This document shows positions 1 to 11,500 of a stretch of 64,000 bases of DNA, one piece after another (positions within the stretch are counted from its first letter, which is position 1; every line of letters begins with the position of its first letter). The DNA is from Apostichopus japonicus (Eukaryota; Echinodermata; Holothuroidea; Aspidochirotida; Stichopodidae). Below the pieces are notes generated by a model, which ran no database searches, was not told where the DNA came from, and saw nothing but the letters and a program-made list of their open reading frames with translations. The position numbers and the translations under genes are program-made. Location: assembly GCF_037975245.1 (NCBI RefSeq), contig NC_092569.1:14282501-14346500 (forward strand), in the 5' to 3' direction.

Positions 1-1403
1 ATGAATTTCCAGTCAGATAGATTTTTACACGAAAAATACAGTTGTGTATCATCGGCAAAAAGCATAAAGTCAATATCATTGGCTAAAATAATGTCTTCGA
101 GTGGGGATGTATACAAGGTAAAAAGAATCGGCCCAAGACCGCTTCCCTGTGGTACACCGCAAAATAATGGTTCATCGTCCGAATAACAATTGTCAATACA
201 GACACGTTGAGTACGTCCTCGAAGATATGAATCGAACCACTTTAAAGCAGTACCATTTATGCCAAACCGATGCTCCAAACGCTGCAGTAAAATATCGTGG
301 TCAATTGTATCGAATGCGGCGGTAAGATCGAGTAGGACTAAAATACACTCTTTATGTTTGTCCATTGAAACTAGAATGTCATTTCTTACACGAAGCAACG
401 CGGTTTCTGTGCTATGGTTTCTTCGGTATGCAGATTGAAATTTCGAATAAAGAGAGAATTGGTTAAAATATTCATCAATTTGATTAGAACACATGTTCTC
501 TAAAACTTTATGTTCAAATAAAAGGTTGGAAACGGGACGATAATTTTATAAAACATCAGGATCCAGTCCGGGCTTTTTCAATAATGGTCTGACAAGAGCG
601 CGTTTATGACGTCGCGGAACAGTCCCTGCTTCGAAGGAAGTGTTGGCAATGTTAACAAGATCATCCACTAGTTCTGGTAGGCAAAGTTTAACGAGCTGAG
701 TTGGCATCGGATCGAGCGCTGAAGATTTCGAGTTCATAGCTGAAATACATTTGGTCGCGTCGTCACGGGTAATTGGCTTGAAGTTCGAAAAGCTATGACT
801 AGGTGGGCACGGTGGTAAACTTGGCTTTGTAACATCATGGAATGTATCGCGTAATTTCCTGATCTTCCCACAGAAAAAGTCAGAGAAATCTTGCGCCATT
901 TGCTGGGGATCGTTGTGCTTAGGTAGGATGGCACCAGTTGACTTCTTGTCTCCTGTGATCTCATCAACCACGGCAAACAGCTTCCTGGTGTTGGCGGACT
1001 GTATGCGAGAACGGTGGTACTGAGTTTTAGCTCTCTCGCATTCGTCATGGTAAGATGTTCGGGCACCATGGAATATTTGCTTGTTAATCTCCAGCGGTGA
1101 GCTGAGCCAAGCTCGTTCTAAACGGCGAACATTATTCCTCAGAAGTCGGAGTTCATCTGTGTACCACGGAGCTCGAGCTTTGTTCACAATTACCTTCTTT
1201 TTCGCAGGAGCAAGCATATCCATAACGTCAGACAGTTTCTTACCGAAGTTGACTGATAACGTGTCAACTGAAATGCCGTACTCACCATCACTGTCAACAG
1301 GCTTGTATTTTTTAATCGCCTCTACCAGCTGGTCACTTCGGATAGATCGAATGTTCCGTATAACACGTGTAGTTTTTGTCGCGTGAAAGGTGTCAATTGA
1401 CAC
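1..1403 (-). pseudogene. LINE reverse transcriptase fragment with one in-frame stop, cut by window edge
   Basis: This is a non-LTR retrotransposon ORF2 fragment read on the minus strand. The upstream part (1403 down to 549) is the linker before the reverse transcriptase and contains SALDPMPTQLVK. The downstream part continues in the same frame through NYRPVSNL, FQSAYRRNHSTETALL, DLTAAFDTIDHDILLQRLEH, a GVPQGS-type motif and the catalytic FADDTQLY near 40-65. The two parts are separated only by a TAA at 546-548, where the family normally has a lysine or similar before NYRP; the frame is the same on both sides, so this is a nonsense change and not a frameshift. No endonuclease domain is seen: upstream of 1403 the frame meets stops and the sequence changes to repeat Y at about 1435, so the copy is 5'-truncated. 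It runs off the window at position 1. It resembles CR1/Jockey-group elements; the exact clade is not resolved. Confidence 0.85.
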
Positions 1404-1435
1404 ACAATTTTATTTTCAATGTGTACAAAGCGTAT

Positions 1436-2790
1436 AACATTGAATAGAATTGATCAGCTAATAAACTCTACTTTAGGAAAGGTACGATATTCGATGCAGA
1501 CTTTCTAAGTTACATATCATATATATGCATGTTTATCTCTCTCTTGGATCCTATTTTATTTCTTCGTAACCGAAAGGATGTCGAAGACTGATGTCGAAGA
1601 CGACAATGATACTCAATCTCTCTTGCAGGTTTGAATTATTTACGTTTTTTTCGTTATTGAGTTATTGAAAATGATATTGATATTTTGAAACTTTGAACAC
1701 CATTTCTTCTCTCATTATTTTCCTTTGAAGTGGTATGGTTTCATAATGCACATTTCCTTTATTTAAAACTATATGGCTTTCATAAACGTTAGAACACCAT
1801 ACTCTCCATTGATATACACATGACTTTGTGCGGCATAATGTAAAATAGTATGATACTTTTGTATTTTAGTTACTGATAGTTGACACAAGTATGGTAGTTC
1901 ATAATGCACATTTCAATTATTTAAAACTATATGGCTTTCATAAACGTTAGAGCATCATACTCTCTATTGAAATACACATGACTATGTGCGGCATAAGTAA
2001 AATAGTATGATACATTTGTATTTAAGTTAGTGATAGTTGACACAAGTATGGTAGTTCATCTTCTGTAATAAACATTTACTAAGACGCCAATTAGGCCTTA
2101 ATAAAGAATGGACTTTCGATCAGCAACCCGTTTGTATTATGTGTGTGCCATTGACACGGATGTTTCAACGTCGATTTCTAATCGAATACTAAAAATAATG
2201 TGTTAAGCTTTCATAGTGTACGTCTGAAATATAAACTTCTTATTAATGTGTCGTTAACAATATATGAAATCCATTAATATGAGAAACAGCTATGAGTTTG
2301 GTTGGCGATTGGCACGTATTGGGGTTGATTTTATTTGATTTCATTCTGATATACAATCACAATATTAATATATATCATATCATTGTCACATCAATATGTA
2401 CATTTTACACGTATATATCATTGTGCCAGAAATTAAAAGACATTTCACAACTGGATATTAAATGAAGCTGAAAACTTCAACAACACGTACATCGTCTAAT
2501 TAATCTTCTCATTTATTATTTACGACAATGCTATTGCCGTTGGTTACTCAAAGAACAATATTAATAATAAATATACGGTAAAAAAATATAACGTAGACAT
2601 TTATATTGCCATGTGATACAAGCTTTAGAGCATGAAAACCAGTTGTCTCAAGTCAAGTCCACGGTTTAAACTTACGTGTATGCATTTAATATAGTTTCTA
2701 TTCAATGCAGACAAGACACAAATTTATTCAAATAGATGTATAATTACACCACAGTAGAAGTGTGTGGTATACGCGAACTATACACATTAT
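1436..2790 (+). repeat. Segmental repeat Y, copy A
   Basis: This segment recurs at about 48650-50240 (copy B), 56435-56715 (partial, copy C) and 58350-58998 (copy D). Shared landmarks are GGATGTCGAAGAC, a CTCTCTTGCAGGTTTG splice-donor-like site, TATATGGCTTTCATAAACG and AATAAAGAATGGACTTT. Copy A carries an internal direct duplication of about 160 bp (about 1735-1893 and 1894-2052) that the other copies lack. The left end abuts the truncated LINE; the right end fades at about 2790. The segment includes the putative first exon listed separately. Outside that exon I see no open frame of note. Confidence 0.85.
1578..1628 (+). CDS. Putative 17-codon first coding exon in repeat Y, copy A
   Basis: An ATG opens a short acidic frame, [17 protein letters not shown], that ends exactly at CAG followed by GTTTGA, a plausible splice donor (phase 0). 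Copies B (49035-49085) and D (58505-58555) keep the same start, length, frame and donor, with only single substitutions (D to N, S to P, K to R). The segment DTQ(S/P)LL fits the acidic dileucine pattern [DE]xxxL[LI] used for endosomal or lysosomal sorting, as would suit the cytosolic N-terminus of a membrane protein. This is inference: no second exon could be joined with confidence, so the exon may be functional, relic or coincidental. Confidence 0.35.
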
Positions 2791-2829
2791 TGCTTGTAGA
2801 TACTGTATGAGGTTAAATATCGACAGGTG

Positions 2830-3895
2830 TCTGAAAATTGGCACACAGGATTTCAAGATGAAAGTGGATGATCTGAAAACATGGTGATGTATCTACATAA
2901 ACATTGAAGTTGAGCTCCATTCGTGGTATGTGCAACCACCATAATGGACACTACTTTGGTCAATGTTCAATAAGGGTCAAATTATTCGAACCCTGTGTAA
3001 GATTTTTGGTTTTTGTGTTTGGTAAAGGTTAGAGTGATCGCAGTCTGGAAACCGCTAAACATGAATGTTATTATAACCATGAAACTTTTATCAACGTACG
3101 CTTGGAATGTAAATCAACCTTAGAACAATTTACAATCCCCTCTTTTTAAGTCTTATTTGGTCACTAGATGTTAGTAGAGGTTTACTCTGAAAGCCTTGTA
3201 AATACATTACTCCAAACATGAAGCTTGCATGAACGTGAAATGGCGTGTGTATAGGTACGCATTTATGAATATACTGTATTGTTTTGTAACGGTCACAGCT
3301 CAACAGAATTCAAAGACCAAAACCTGTTATAAAAATACAATAAGCATAAGCTTATATTGTATGTTGTATACCAGGGGTTCCCTAACTGGGGTGCATGAAC
3401 CCCCAGGGGGTTCTGGAGTCCATCCCGGTCAAAACTAGAGTGCTTTTTGTTTAACTAAAATGTACAAAAAGTCGTACCCATACGCATATTTTGCCATAGT
3501 AGTACCGTACCGTGAATGTGATGAAAACCAGGAGCATCCGTCTCATCGTGCGTTATGGGTTATTGGTGCTATACAATTCGTTATCTGATCTTGAAGTTTC
3601 CAAATAAATCTGTGTTCATCTCTTGTGTTTTTTTCATTACTATATTACAATATGAACTTACATTATGCGTATTATAGTATAATAATGACTCAGATCATGT
3701 CTCGAAAAGTTGGGGGTTCGTGGACAACTCTGACATCCTTAGGGGGCTCGTGTGGGATAAAGTTAGGGAAATCCTGGTGTATACTCATCTATCTTAGTGT
3801 GTACAGCAAACCTTTCATATTATGATTGGAGACCAAAGGTCAAGTCGGAATCAATAATGATCAAACTATAGAACGCTAGTACAAGAATCTCTAGT
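2830..3895. repeat. Dispersed repeat W, copy 1, split by a MITE
   Basis: The stretch around TGGAAACCGCTAAACA and CAAAGACCAAAACCTGTT recurs in the same order and orientation at about 15848-16430, at clearly lower identity than the X, Y and Z pairs. Copy 1 is interrupted by the hAT-like element at 3372-3776; copy 2 is uninterrupted there. No coding frame is supported. Confidence 0.7.
3372..3776. mobile_element. hAT-like MITE with inverted ends and 8-bp target duplication
   Basis: The element starts CAGGGGTTCCCTAACT and ends AGTTAGGGAAATCCTG, which is the imperfect inverted complement, as in hAT-superfamily ends (CAGGGGTT-type). It is flanked by TTGTATAC on the left and GTGTATAC on the right, an 8-bp target duplication with one mismatch; 8 bp is the hAT hallmark. 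At about 405 bp with no transposase frame it is non-autonomous. The related copy of repeat W near 16280 has the uninterrupted sequence TGTTGTACACTCATC, an empty site that confirms insertion after W had been duplicated. Confidence 0.75.
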
Positions 3896-3999
3896 TTCCT
3901 GCACTGTGGTAAATATTTGACCATAGTTACTAGTCACTGTAATTTGGATTATAGGGTGGCCAATGTTAGTTTTGGTGATGTCATAATCTGTAAAATAAG

Positions 4000-6200
4000 A
4001 ACTATATAGCCAACAACGTTATCATTTGGGCCACTACTTCTTCATGATGTGTAAGAAAGTTCGCATTGTATGGTGTGGCGATGTGGTTAGGAAGTAGGCT
4101 ACTATGTGTAATTTGTTAAAAAGGAAAATTAGTTTGTGGTTGCGTTGTATGGTGAAGTGAGTATCCAGTTAACGAGCAGACTTTGGAGGCTCATAATTCC
4201 CCATGGCCAGTCACAGTGAAGCATGTCTGGGCCTTTGGATCAATTTATGTAGACAATAATGCATTGAAAGTACACAAAGAAAAGCGTAGTGGTCGTGATG
4301 ATAGTTCCCAATCGTTTTGGTGTGCATGATTGACAGAAAGGGGTGCAAATATGCATTTTAGCTCACTCACTAGCAATTGTGACGATTACCAGCACTCTTT
4401 CTTGTGGTAGTGAATAAATCTTTCACTATATTGTGGGAACTTCCGTGAGATGAGTTATCTTACATGTCTGTTGCCCATGTATATAACATATAAGGGATTG
4501 GACATATTGAATTTGACTGCTCATCTAAAAGCGACAAAGGCAGCTAAAATGGAAACTGAACTGTTAGGTAAACACTACTTTCTATGTACTTATCTCCGGA
4601 AATTGCTTCAGATGGGGATTTCCCGGTTTGTAATCCAGCAGATCGCGACTGCGAAATCACCGCATCATTTCTGTTCTGTGTACTGGACCCAACAAGGCTA
4701 ATTCCTTATAACGTTTGATATTTGTCGTGTCAACCCCTGCGTAGAAGTGGGTGTATAAAAGCCGAAGGATGTCTAAATCAGGGCGGAGTTATCAATCATC
4801 CAACACGTATCCATGATGAGGCACAGCCTAGGCTAATTGTTCATTTATTGGTCAAAGTGCGTACGAGAAGACTATTCTCGGGGATTGTCTCCTTAAAATA
4901 AAGAGAGATGAAAAGACGAAACTTTGACGCAGGAGCCCTTCGAAACAAAAAGGACCGAAGCGAAAAGCGGGTTGTTTCCGATCATTTGTTTTCATTTGAC
5001 ACACATTTGTCTCATTTGCTTGCGCCCTCACGTTTGGTGCTCCTTGGCGTATTAGCTTACTTGAGAATGCATCTGTGCTATTCGAGTATGATATTTCCTC
5101 ACAGTACTCGGCTAGAATAGTGTTCGCGAAGTCACGTTGAAGCTCTATTGCAAAGCAGACTACACATATGTATCGCTTTGTTTCTCAATATTTTGACTTC
5201 CAAACAAGTTCAACAGCCATATGTTGTATATTCAGTGCAATATGAATCGTCACTCTCCATCTTACAATTGAAAGTCTTGAAAAATTCCACAGTACCGGGC
5301 CATCTGAATGCTTACGTCATATGTTTACCCCAACTCAAGTTTTGAATACTGATAATGGAATATTCCGTTTTAGTATAGGGGAGAATGCTCGAAACTGTAA
5401 AACATCAGTATAATGCTTGTTCATCGTACTAGTAGCACGTATGCTTATGTGTTTTCATTAGAAATGCAAGTGTTGGTCCTTACACGTTTTAATATTATTT
5501 TCTACACTCATTCCAAACCGTTGACAATAGAATTCAACAATGAACTTGATTCAACAATGAAAACGATACTCCTGGTGCTGGTATGGTTCAATGTGAACCT
5601 TTCGAGAAAGCACTTAAAGCAGCATTTTGCGTTTGGTCGCCGTTTTCTACTTTTTTGACATGTCCATCGAGTTGTTTACATATATCAATCACAAAACAGC
5701 AAACTAAGATATTAGCCAAGTTTTTCCCTGCCAACAACGTTAATTGGCGAGTAATTAAGGATATTTACAGATAATGAGAAAACTGTCCACGATAGATTCC
5801 ACATTTAAAATTAATCGCATACAGTCTAAACCCACTCGTTTGAATTCAGCCAATCCGAGATATAGGTTTAGTTATGAGCCGTTGCTAATAGTAGATTCAA
5901 GACTGTGCGTTGGTACAACCAGGGAGTTGTTTTGGAACTCCCTGGTACAACTGCCATGCATACTGCACTCAAATCAAGCTTGGTGTTGTATGACGTATTG
6001 GTCAATAACGTTCGTAGGTTTAAGTATTCATATTTTGGGCGAGGTTTATTGAGATCCCAACGGAAAATATTTTGGAGAAAAAGAAGTTGAAAGTTGCACA
6101 TTTTTCGACCTTTATGCCACCATTTGAAGTAAGATTTAAATATAAAAGCAAGTTACGTATGTCGTCATAGCATAGTGGAGTCAGTGAAGTTGAGAAATAT
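4000..6200. other. Intergenic stretch without supported gene
   Basis: Only short frames without recognisable content or splice support occur here. One local feature is an imperfect hairpin around 5911-5957, where CCAGGGAGTT and AACTCCCTGG face each other across a few bases. Confidence 0.5.
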
Positions 6201-6221
6201 AATAGAAGGACGCGAAATGCT

Positions 6222-6400
6222 GCTTTAAGCTGTGTTTAAGGAACACAACTGGAAAGTTTACATTGAACATTTAAAACTCTCACCCCCAATTTGCCCCTAC
6301 CAGTTCGCCTACAGTTTGGCTACAAATATAAACATTCCTACTGAAACATCCCTTTACATGTTTAGATCTCGCACACTCTTGAACTACTAGTTACCGTTTC
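6222..6400 (+). repeat. Dispersed repeat, inverted relative at 9305-9480
   Basis: The sequence around AAGGAACACAACTGGAAAG, GTTCGCCTACAGTTTGGCTA and ACATGTTTAGATCT is the reverse complement of 9305-9480 with moderate divergence. The two copies lie in opposite orientation about 2.9 kb apart. No TIR-type ends or target duplications were identified, so an ordinary dispersed repeat is more likely than one bounded element. Confidence 0.6.
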
Positions 6401-7002
6401 AATTACGTGAGTGATAGCATTTACCCTAACTACACGGAGCATTTCAACTGTGCTTGACCGAACTTCTATCTATAAAAATGCTCGAGTTGAATTGCTAGGG
6501 ATTACTCACAAAGTGGAGGCGCTATTGCTAAATTGTTTCTATGTAGAATTTAAGTTCAGTGTGGCGCTTCTGGACCGCTAAAAATTTTTTCTGTAGGGTG
6601 AGGCATTCGGGAGAAATATTTTGGCCCTAACATAGACCGAAAAACGTTATTTTTGACATATTTTCCCCAAATACAGAGCCATCTCTCTACATATGCCTGT
6701 GAGGCTCCTGATTTGAGTCCTTGTATGTCTTAGCTAGTTGTAGTCTAAAGGGTTAGTTGATTGAAGGTTTTCACTGTTCTCACAATTTCTTTGAAGAAAA
6801 GGGTAAAAAACGATCGGTTTTTGAATGTAAACAAATTTTTGAAGACAAAAGAAAAGTCCATGTGACCCCCTCGGAAAAAGGTTGTTTATTGATGCAGGCT
6901 GTCTAATGTGCAAAATAAAGCTATGGGAAGCTCTCTAGTGTATTCCTATCTCGAATAATGATTTTCTAAAAGCATGTGTTCACATACGAGCAAGCTGCAA
7001 TG

Positions 7003-7317
7003 AAGCGACTATGTTAATATTTGATGATACATCAGATTTTGTATGTAGACTAAAACATTCAGGATACTGCTGTCAGTCAAAGTGTCCTAACTTATATTGT
7101 TCTTAACCTCTTCTCATCAAACTCTGAGTTCATCAAGCTGCAACATCTGTTTTCTTTTAACACTTGTTTGTGGATTCAGTGCCCTGTTCACTACATTAAC
7201 AAATGACATGTCCATGTATATGATATGGTACTGTCCTGCATTTCTTTTCTATAATTGTATTTTATTTTGTTTATAAAACCCTTGGGAGAGGAACTAGAAG
7301 GAGCCAAATAAAATTTT
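7003..7317 (+). mobile_element. Fragment of the 5' part of the Penelope-like family, plus orientation
   Basis: This stretch is the reverse complement of about 60910-61240, the 5' side of the Penelope-like element on the right of the window. It shares TTGATGATACATCAGATTTT, TGTGGATTCAGTGCCCTGTT and CTTGGGAGAGGAAC, the last of which in the full copy begins the transcriptase frame. Only the leader and the first few codons are present, so this is a truncated relic. Confidence 0.7.
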
Positions 7318-8562
7318 GGGTCGGGCTGGACTGGTTTATTATAGTGATTAAATACTATAATATTATGTCACTCTATTTCCTTTACAATAACTAGCTACAT
7401 ATTATACTATGTATATCTTATATTGGAATACTAAAATTAAATTCATTATATCAATAATCATCAACGTACCTGCATCCAAGTCGAAGTCAAGGACCCACTC
7501 CGTAATGCATATTGAGTCCAAGTCTAGAGAAACCTGAACGGGATTACTACAGCAATGTTTAAATCTAATGAAAAATCTAGTGTAACTCTCACCTTGACAA
7601 ACCAAGTTAATTTAAAAGATGTGTGTATCTTCCACAGTACCGTGGCTGTTTCCCCCTTTACATGTAAACTATATGGTCCTAATTGCTCCAATTGTCCTAG
7701 ACACAATAGTTTCATGATTTTCACCTGTGTGTACCTCTGTGTAAATGACAGCTACACTAGTCACGATCAAGTATGTTCATTTAGACCTACAGCCTGATTA
7801 CTTTTCTCTTTATTTAATAAATGATGATTCATGCAATACAATGAAAGAAGTAATTTGCATTGTCTTTAGTTTTGTTAAACACCTCTTATGGGGTAGTGGA
7901 TAAGCATAAGTTTAGAGATGGCTAAACTGAGACGATCAAATTTTTAATGATGCCAAAATAGTTCAGCTCTCCCTCCACCCATACCCCCCCCCCAACAGAT
8001 GTCCTATTGGAAACGACTCTTAACATTGTTCAGGTTTGCTCGAGATGACAGCAATGCTTATTAGTCCCTTGTTTCTATGTTCCAACTCAACAAAATGGAC
8101 CAACTTCCTCTCCACCAAAAATAATTCTTCCAAGGATATCAGTCATTGAGGACAGACAACCAGCAATCACCACCTCTCACTTGAGCTTCAAATACACATG
8201 CTTTGTTGTCCCATATGTACGTTGATTATTCCATAGTTTCCTTTATATATCATTTCCCTCAATGTAATACATATAATTTGTAAATTAAGCCTTGAATTTT
8301 CGTGTATCAGTTTTCAAATTTTGGACTGGAAACTTCACACTAACTAGAGTCCGTCGCGCAATTCCCTCACGTATTATATCGATTCGAACTTTCTGCTGTC
8401 ATGTTTTGCTAATTTTCAATTCATATACTCGCGGAAAGATGTTTTGAGTATACCCATTCAAATCGCAAGTTTCAAATTTTACAGCCAACGAGTTGGTCGA
8501 TCTATCACAAGCTTTAGATTCATTTCTACTTTTCTTCGAAATCCTCTACTCACTAAATTACA

Positions 8563-11500
8563 ATGGAAAATTTTGTTAGAAAACAGCTGGAAAAGTGGGA
8601 TTTGAGTATGCTCGTTGACACATTTGAGGGTAACTTTATTTTTTAGACCGGAAGTATGCTTACTCTAGCCTAACACGTGCACTGCTATGTTTGGGTACAA
8701 TTACACAGTAGACTGGTATAGTTAGGCTGCTAGACTATCAGTCATGCTAGGCCTGTGCATGATAAATGATACAAGTAACGTCTAAAAAATCAAATGTTAA
8801 CTCATGTTTTCCATAAAATGAAATCGAAGTGTTGCAACAAACCATGGATTCAACATGTTGCAAAAGTTTTAATGCTTAACAATATTAAACCGAGTGCCTT
8901 ACAAAAACATGCTAAGCTATACATACATTTAGCAAGAGGAAAACCCACAAATCTATGTACATCTCATTGACAGCTATAACTTCACCTTTTTTTCTGATAC
9001 CCCATCAAGAACAGTTGGACCTTACCCCTCCCCCATGCTTACGTATCTTTTAACCTGAGAATGGCGATACATATTGTTTGATGATCATTGGTCGGAGCTC
9101 GACTAAGTATCTATCTGGAGCTGGATGGCCTGTTGCCGTCGTATTGAGGACACTATTTAAAGCATAACATCACTTTAATTGGTAATCCCTTGCCAATAAC
9201 AAGTGTACCTCTTCACCCTCCCTCCCCCCCCCCATACACACATGCCCCAACCCACTACCAATAATGGTATGTGTGTATATGCCCAAGACAACAGTACAAG
9301 AGTGTGTCAGATCTAGACATGTAAAGCCATGTTTTAGTAGGAATGCTTATATTTATAGCCAAACTGATGAAGGCGAACTGGTAGGGAGCAAATTGGTGGT
9401 GAGAGTTTTAAATGTTTAATGAGAACCTTCCAGTTGTGTTCCTTAATGGTTGAGCACACAGCTTAAAATGACAGTGGTAAGGGATGAAACTTCTAAAGAG
9501 CTCTCAAAATGTAGGATTACTGATGTCAAATTAAAAAAGGGAGCAAAAAATATGTAAATGAGCATGAAATATTGAAATGGAGGTCAGTATTTTGATGGGT
9601 GGGTGTGTTATGTCCAACAAATTACTGGCACTGGTGTGTAATGATCAACATTGGCTACAGTAGGCATGTTACTGGCACAGCAATAACAAAGCCAAAGATG
9701 TTGAATAAATGTATCCAGATTGGATATGTTAATTGGTTATGTGTGTCTGTATAGTGTAGTGTAACCACAACTTAATATTTCAAAGTAATATTTGGAAAAG
9801 TGTGTATAGATTTTGTATTAACAACATTGTTACCAACCATACTTACAAAAAAAGCATCGCCCTAAAAATTAAGGATAACCCAAAGGCCTTCTTTTCTTAT
9901 GTCAGGTCTAAGCAGAAAGTTAAAGATGCAATTGTTTCCCTTAGGGCACCACAGGCTGATAAGATAGTTACTGATAGTCAGGATGTTGCAGATCTTTTGA
10001 ACGACTATTTTGTGTCGGTTTTCACAAGGGAAGATACGAGTAGTATTCCAGATTTTCAGGGGGGCAGTGATAGGCCTAAACTGGATACGGTCTTATTTTC
10101 GGATGACGTTGTCTTAAAGGAGCTGCTTCGTCTAAATGTTTCTAAAGCTTCTGGACCGGATGCAATCCATCCGTATTTGTTGAAGACTTTTGCACACTAT
10201 TTCTGCGTTCCACTCTCGTTGATTTTTAGTAAATTTATGGATGAAGGTTATGTTCCTAGGGACTGGAGATGTGCTAATATTACCCCAATTTTCAAGAAGG
10301 GTGATAAGACTAAGCCCTGTAATTATAGGCCCGTTAGTCTCACTAGTGTAGTTTGTAAGGTCATGGAGTCTATTGTTAAAAAGTCTTTGGTCTGTCACTT
10401 CAGCAGTCAGTCTTTGATCAGAGAGTCTCAGCATGGCTTTTGTCAAAAAAGGTCTTGTCTCACTAATATCCTTGAGTTTATGGAAGATGTAACAAGCTCA
10501 CTAAATAGGCAGATGTCTGTAGATGTTGTGTTCCTGGATTTCCAGAAGGCCTTTGATAAAGTTCCCCACCAGCGTCTTTTACTTAGGCTGAAGAGCATGG
10601 GTGTCATAGGGAATTTACTGTCTTGGATCGGGAATTGGCTTGGTAATAGGGAACAGAGGGTGGTAATTAATGGCTGTGCTTCTTCTTGGCAGAACGTTAC
10701 TAGTGGGGTTCCACAAGGGTCTGTATTAGGTCCCCTGTTGTTTGTTGCCTATATAAATGACATCGACGGAGATATTTTGTGTACAGCTAAGAAGTTTGCT
10801 GATGACACCAAATTGTATTCTGAGGTCTCTTCCAAAAGCGATTCTGAGAAATTTCAAGCGGATTTAGATAAGATTTTTTCCTGGTCTCAGGGGTGGCAAA
10901 TGCTTTTTAATATTGATAAATGTAAGGTAATGCACATTGGTAGTAGTAACCAAAAGTTTACATACAATCTAAATGGTGTGGAGTTAAAGGAGGTCTCTGT
11001 TGAAAGAGACCTAGGTATCTACATTGACTCGTCTCTGCAACCTTCCAAACATTGTCTTGAAGCTGCTAAAAGAGGTAATAGGGTTTTAGGTATGATCAAG
11101 AGGAACTTCAGTTTTCTGAAAGAGGACATCGTAGTTAGGCTTTATAAGCAGTTGGTTAGGCCTCATCTGGAGTATGCTGTGCAGGCTTGGAACCCTTATT
11201 TTGCTAAGGATAAGGAAGTACTTGAAAAGGTCCAGAGGAGGGCTACTAGGATGATTAGTTCCTTAAAGAGGGTTCCTTATTATAGGCGGTTACAACTGTT
11301 GAATCTCACCACACTGGAGCTTAGGAGGTTACGTGGGGACTTGATCCAGGTTTTCAAGATTGTGTATGGTTTCGACAATTTATCCTTTACCGACTTTTTC
11401 ATGTTTGCAAACAGTAGTTGTACTAGAGGTCATTGTCTTAAACTTCAAAAGTCGCATAGTAGGATTAATATTCGGCATAACTTTTTTTCTAATAGGGTTG

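Noticed and set aside
6222-9480. Single large element bounded by the inverted repeats at 6222-6400 and 9305-9480
   Set aside because: The inverted pair is diverged, no target duplication is visible, and the interval includes unrelated items (Penelope fragment, SAM-Death exon 1).
10132-10446. 104-codon minus-strand frame
   Set aside because: Shadow of the LINE reverse transcriptase on the plus strand.
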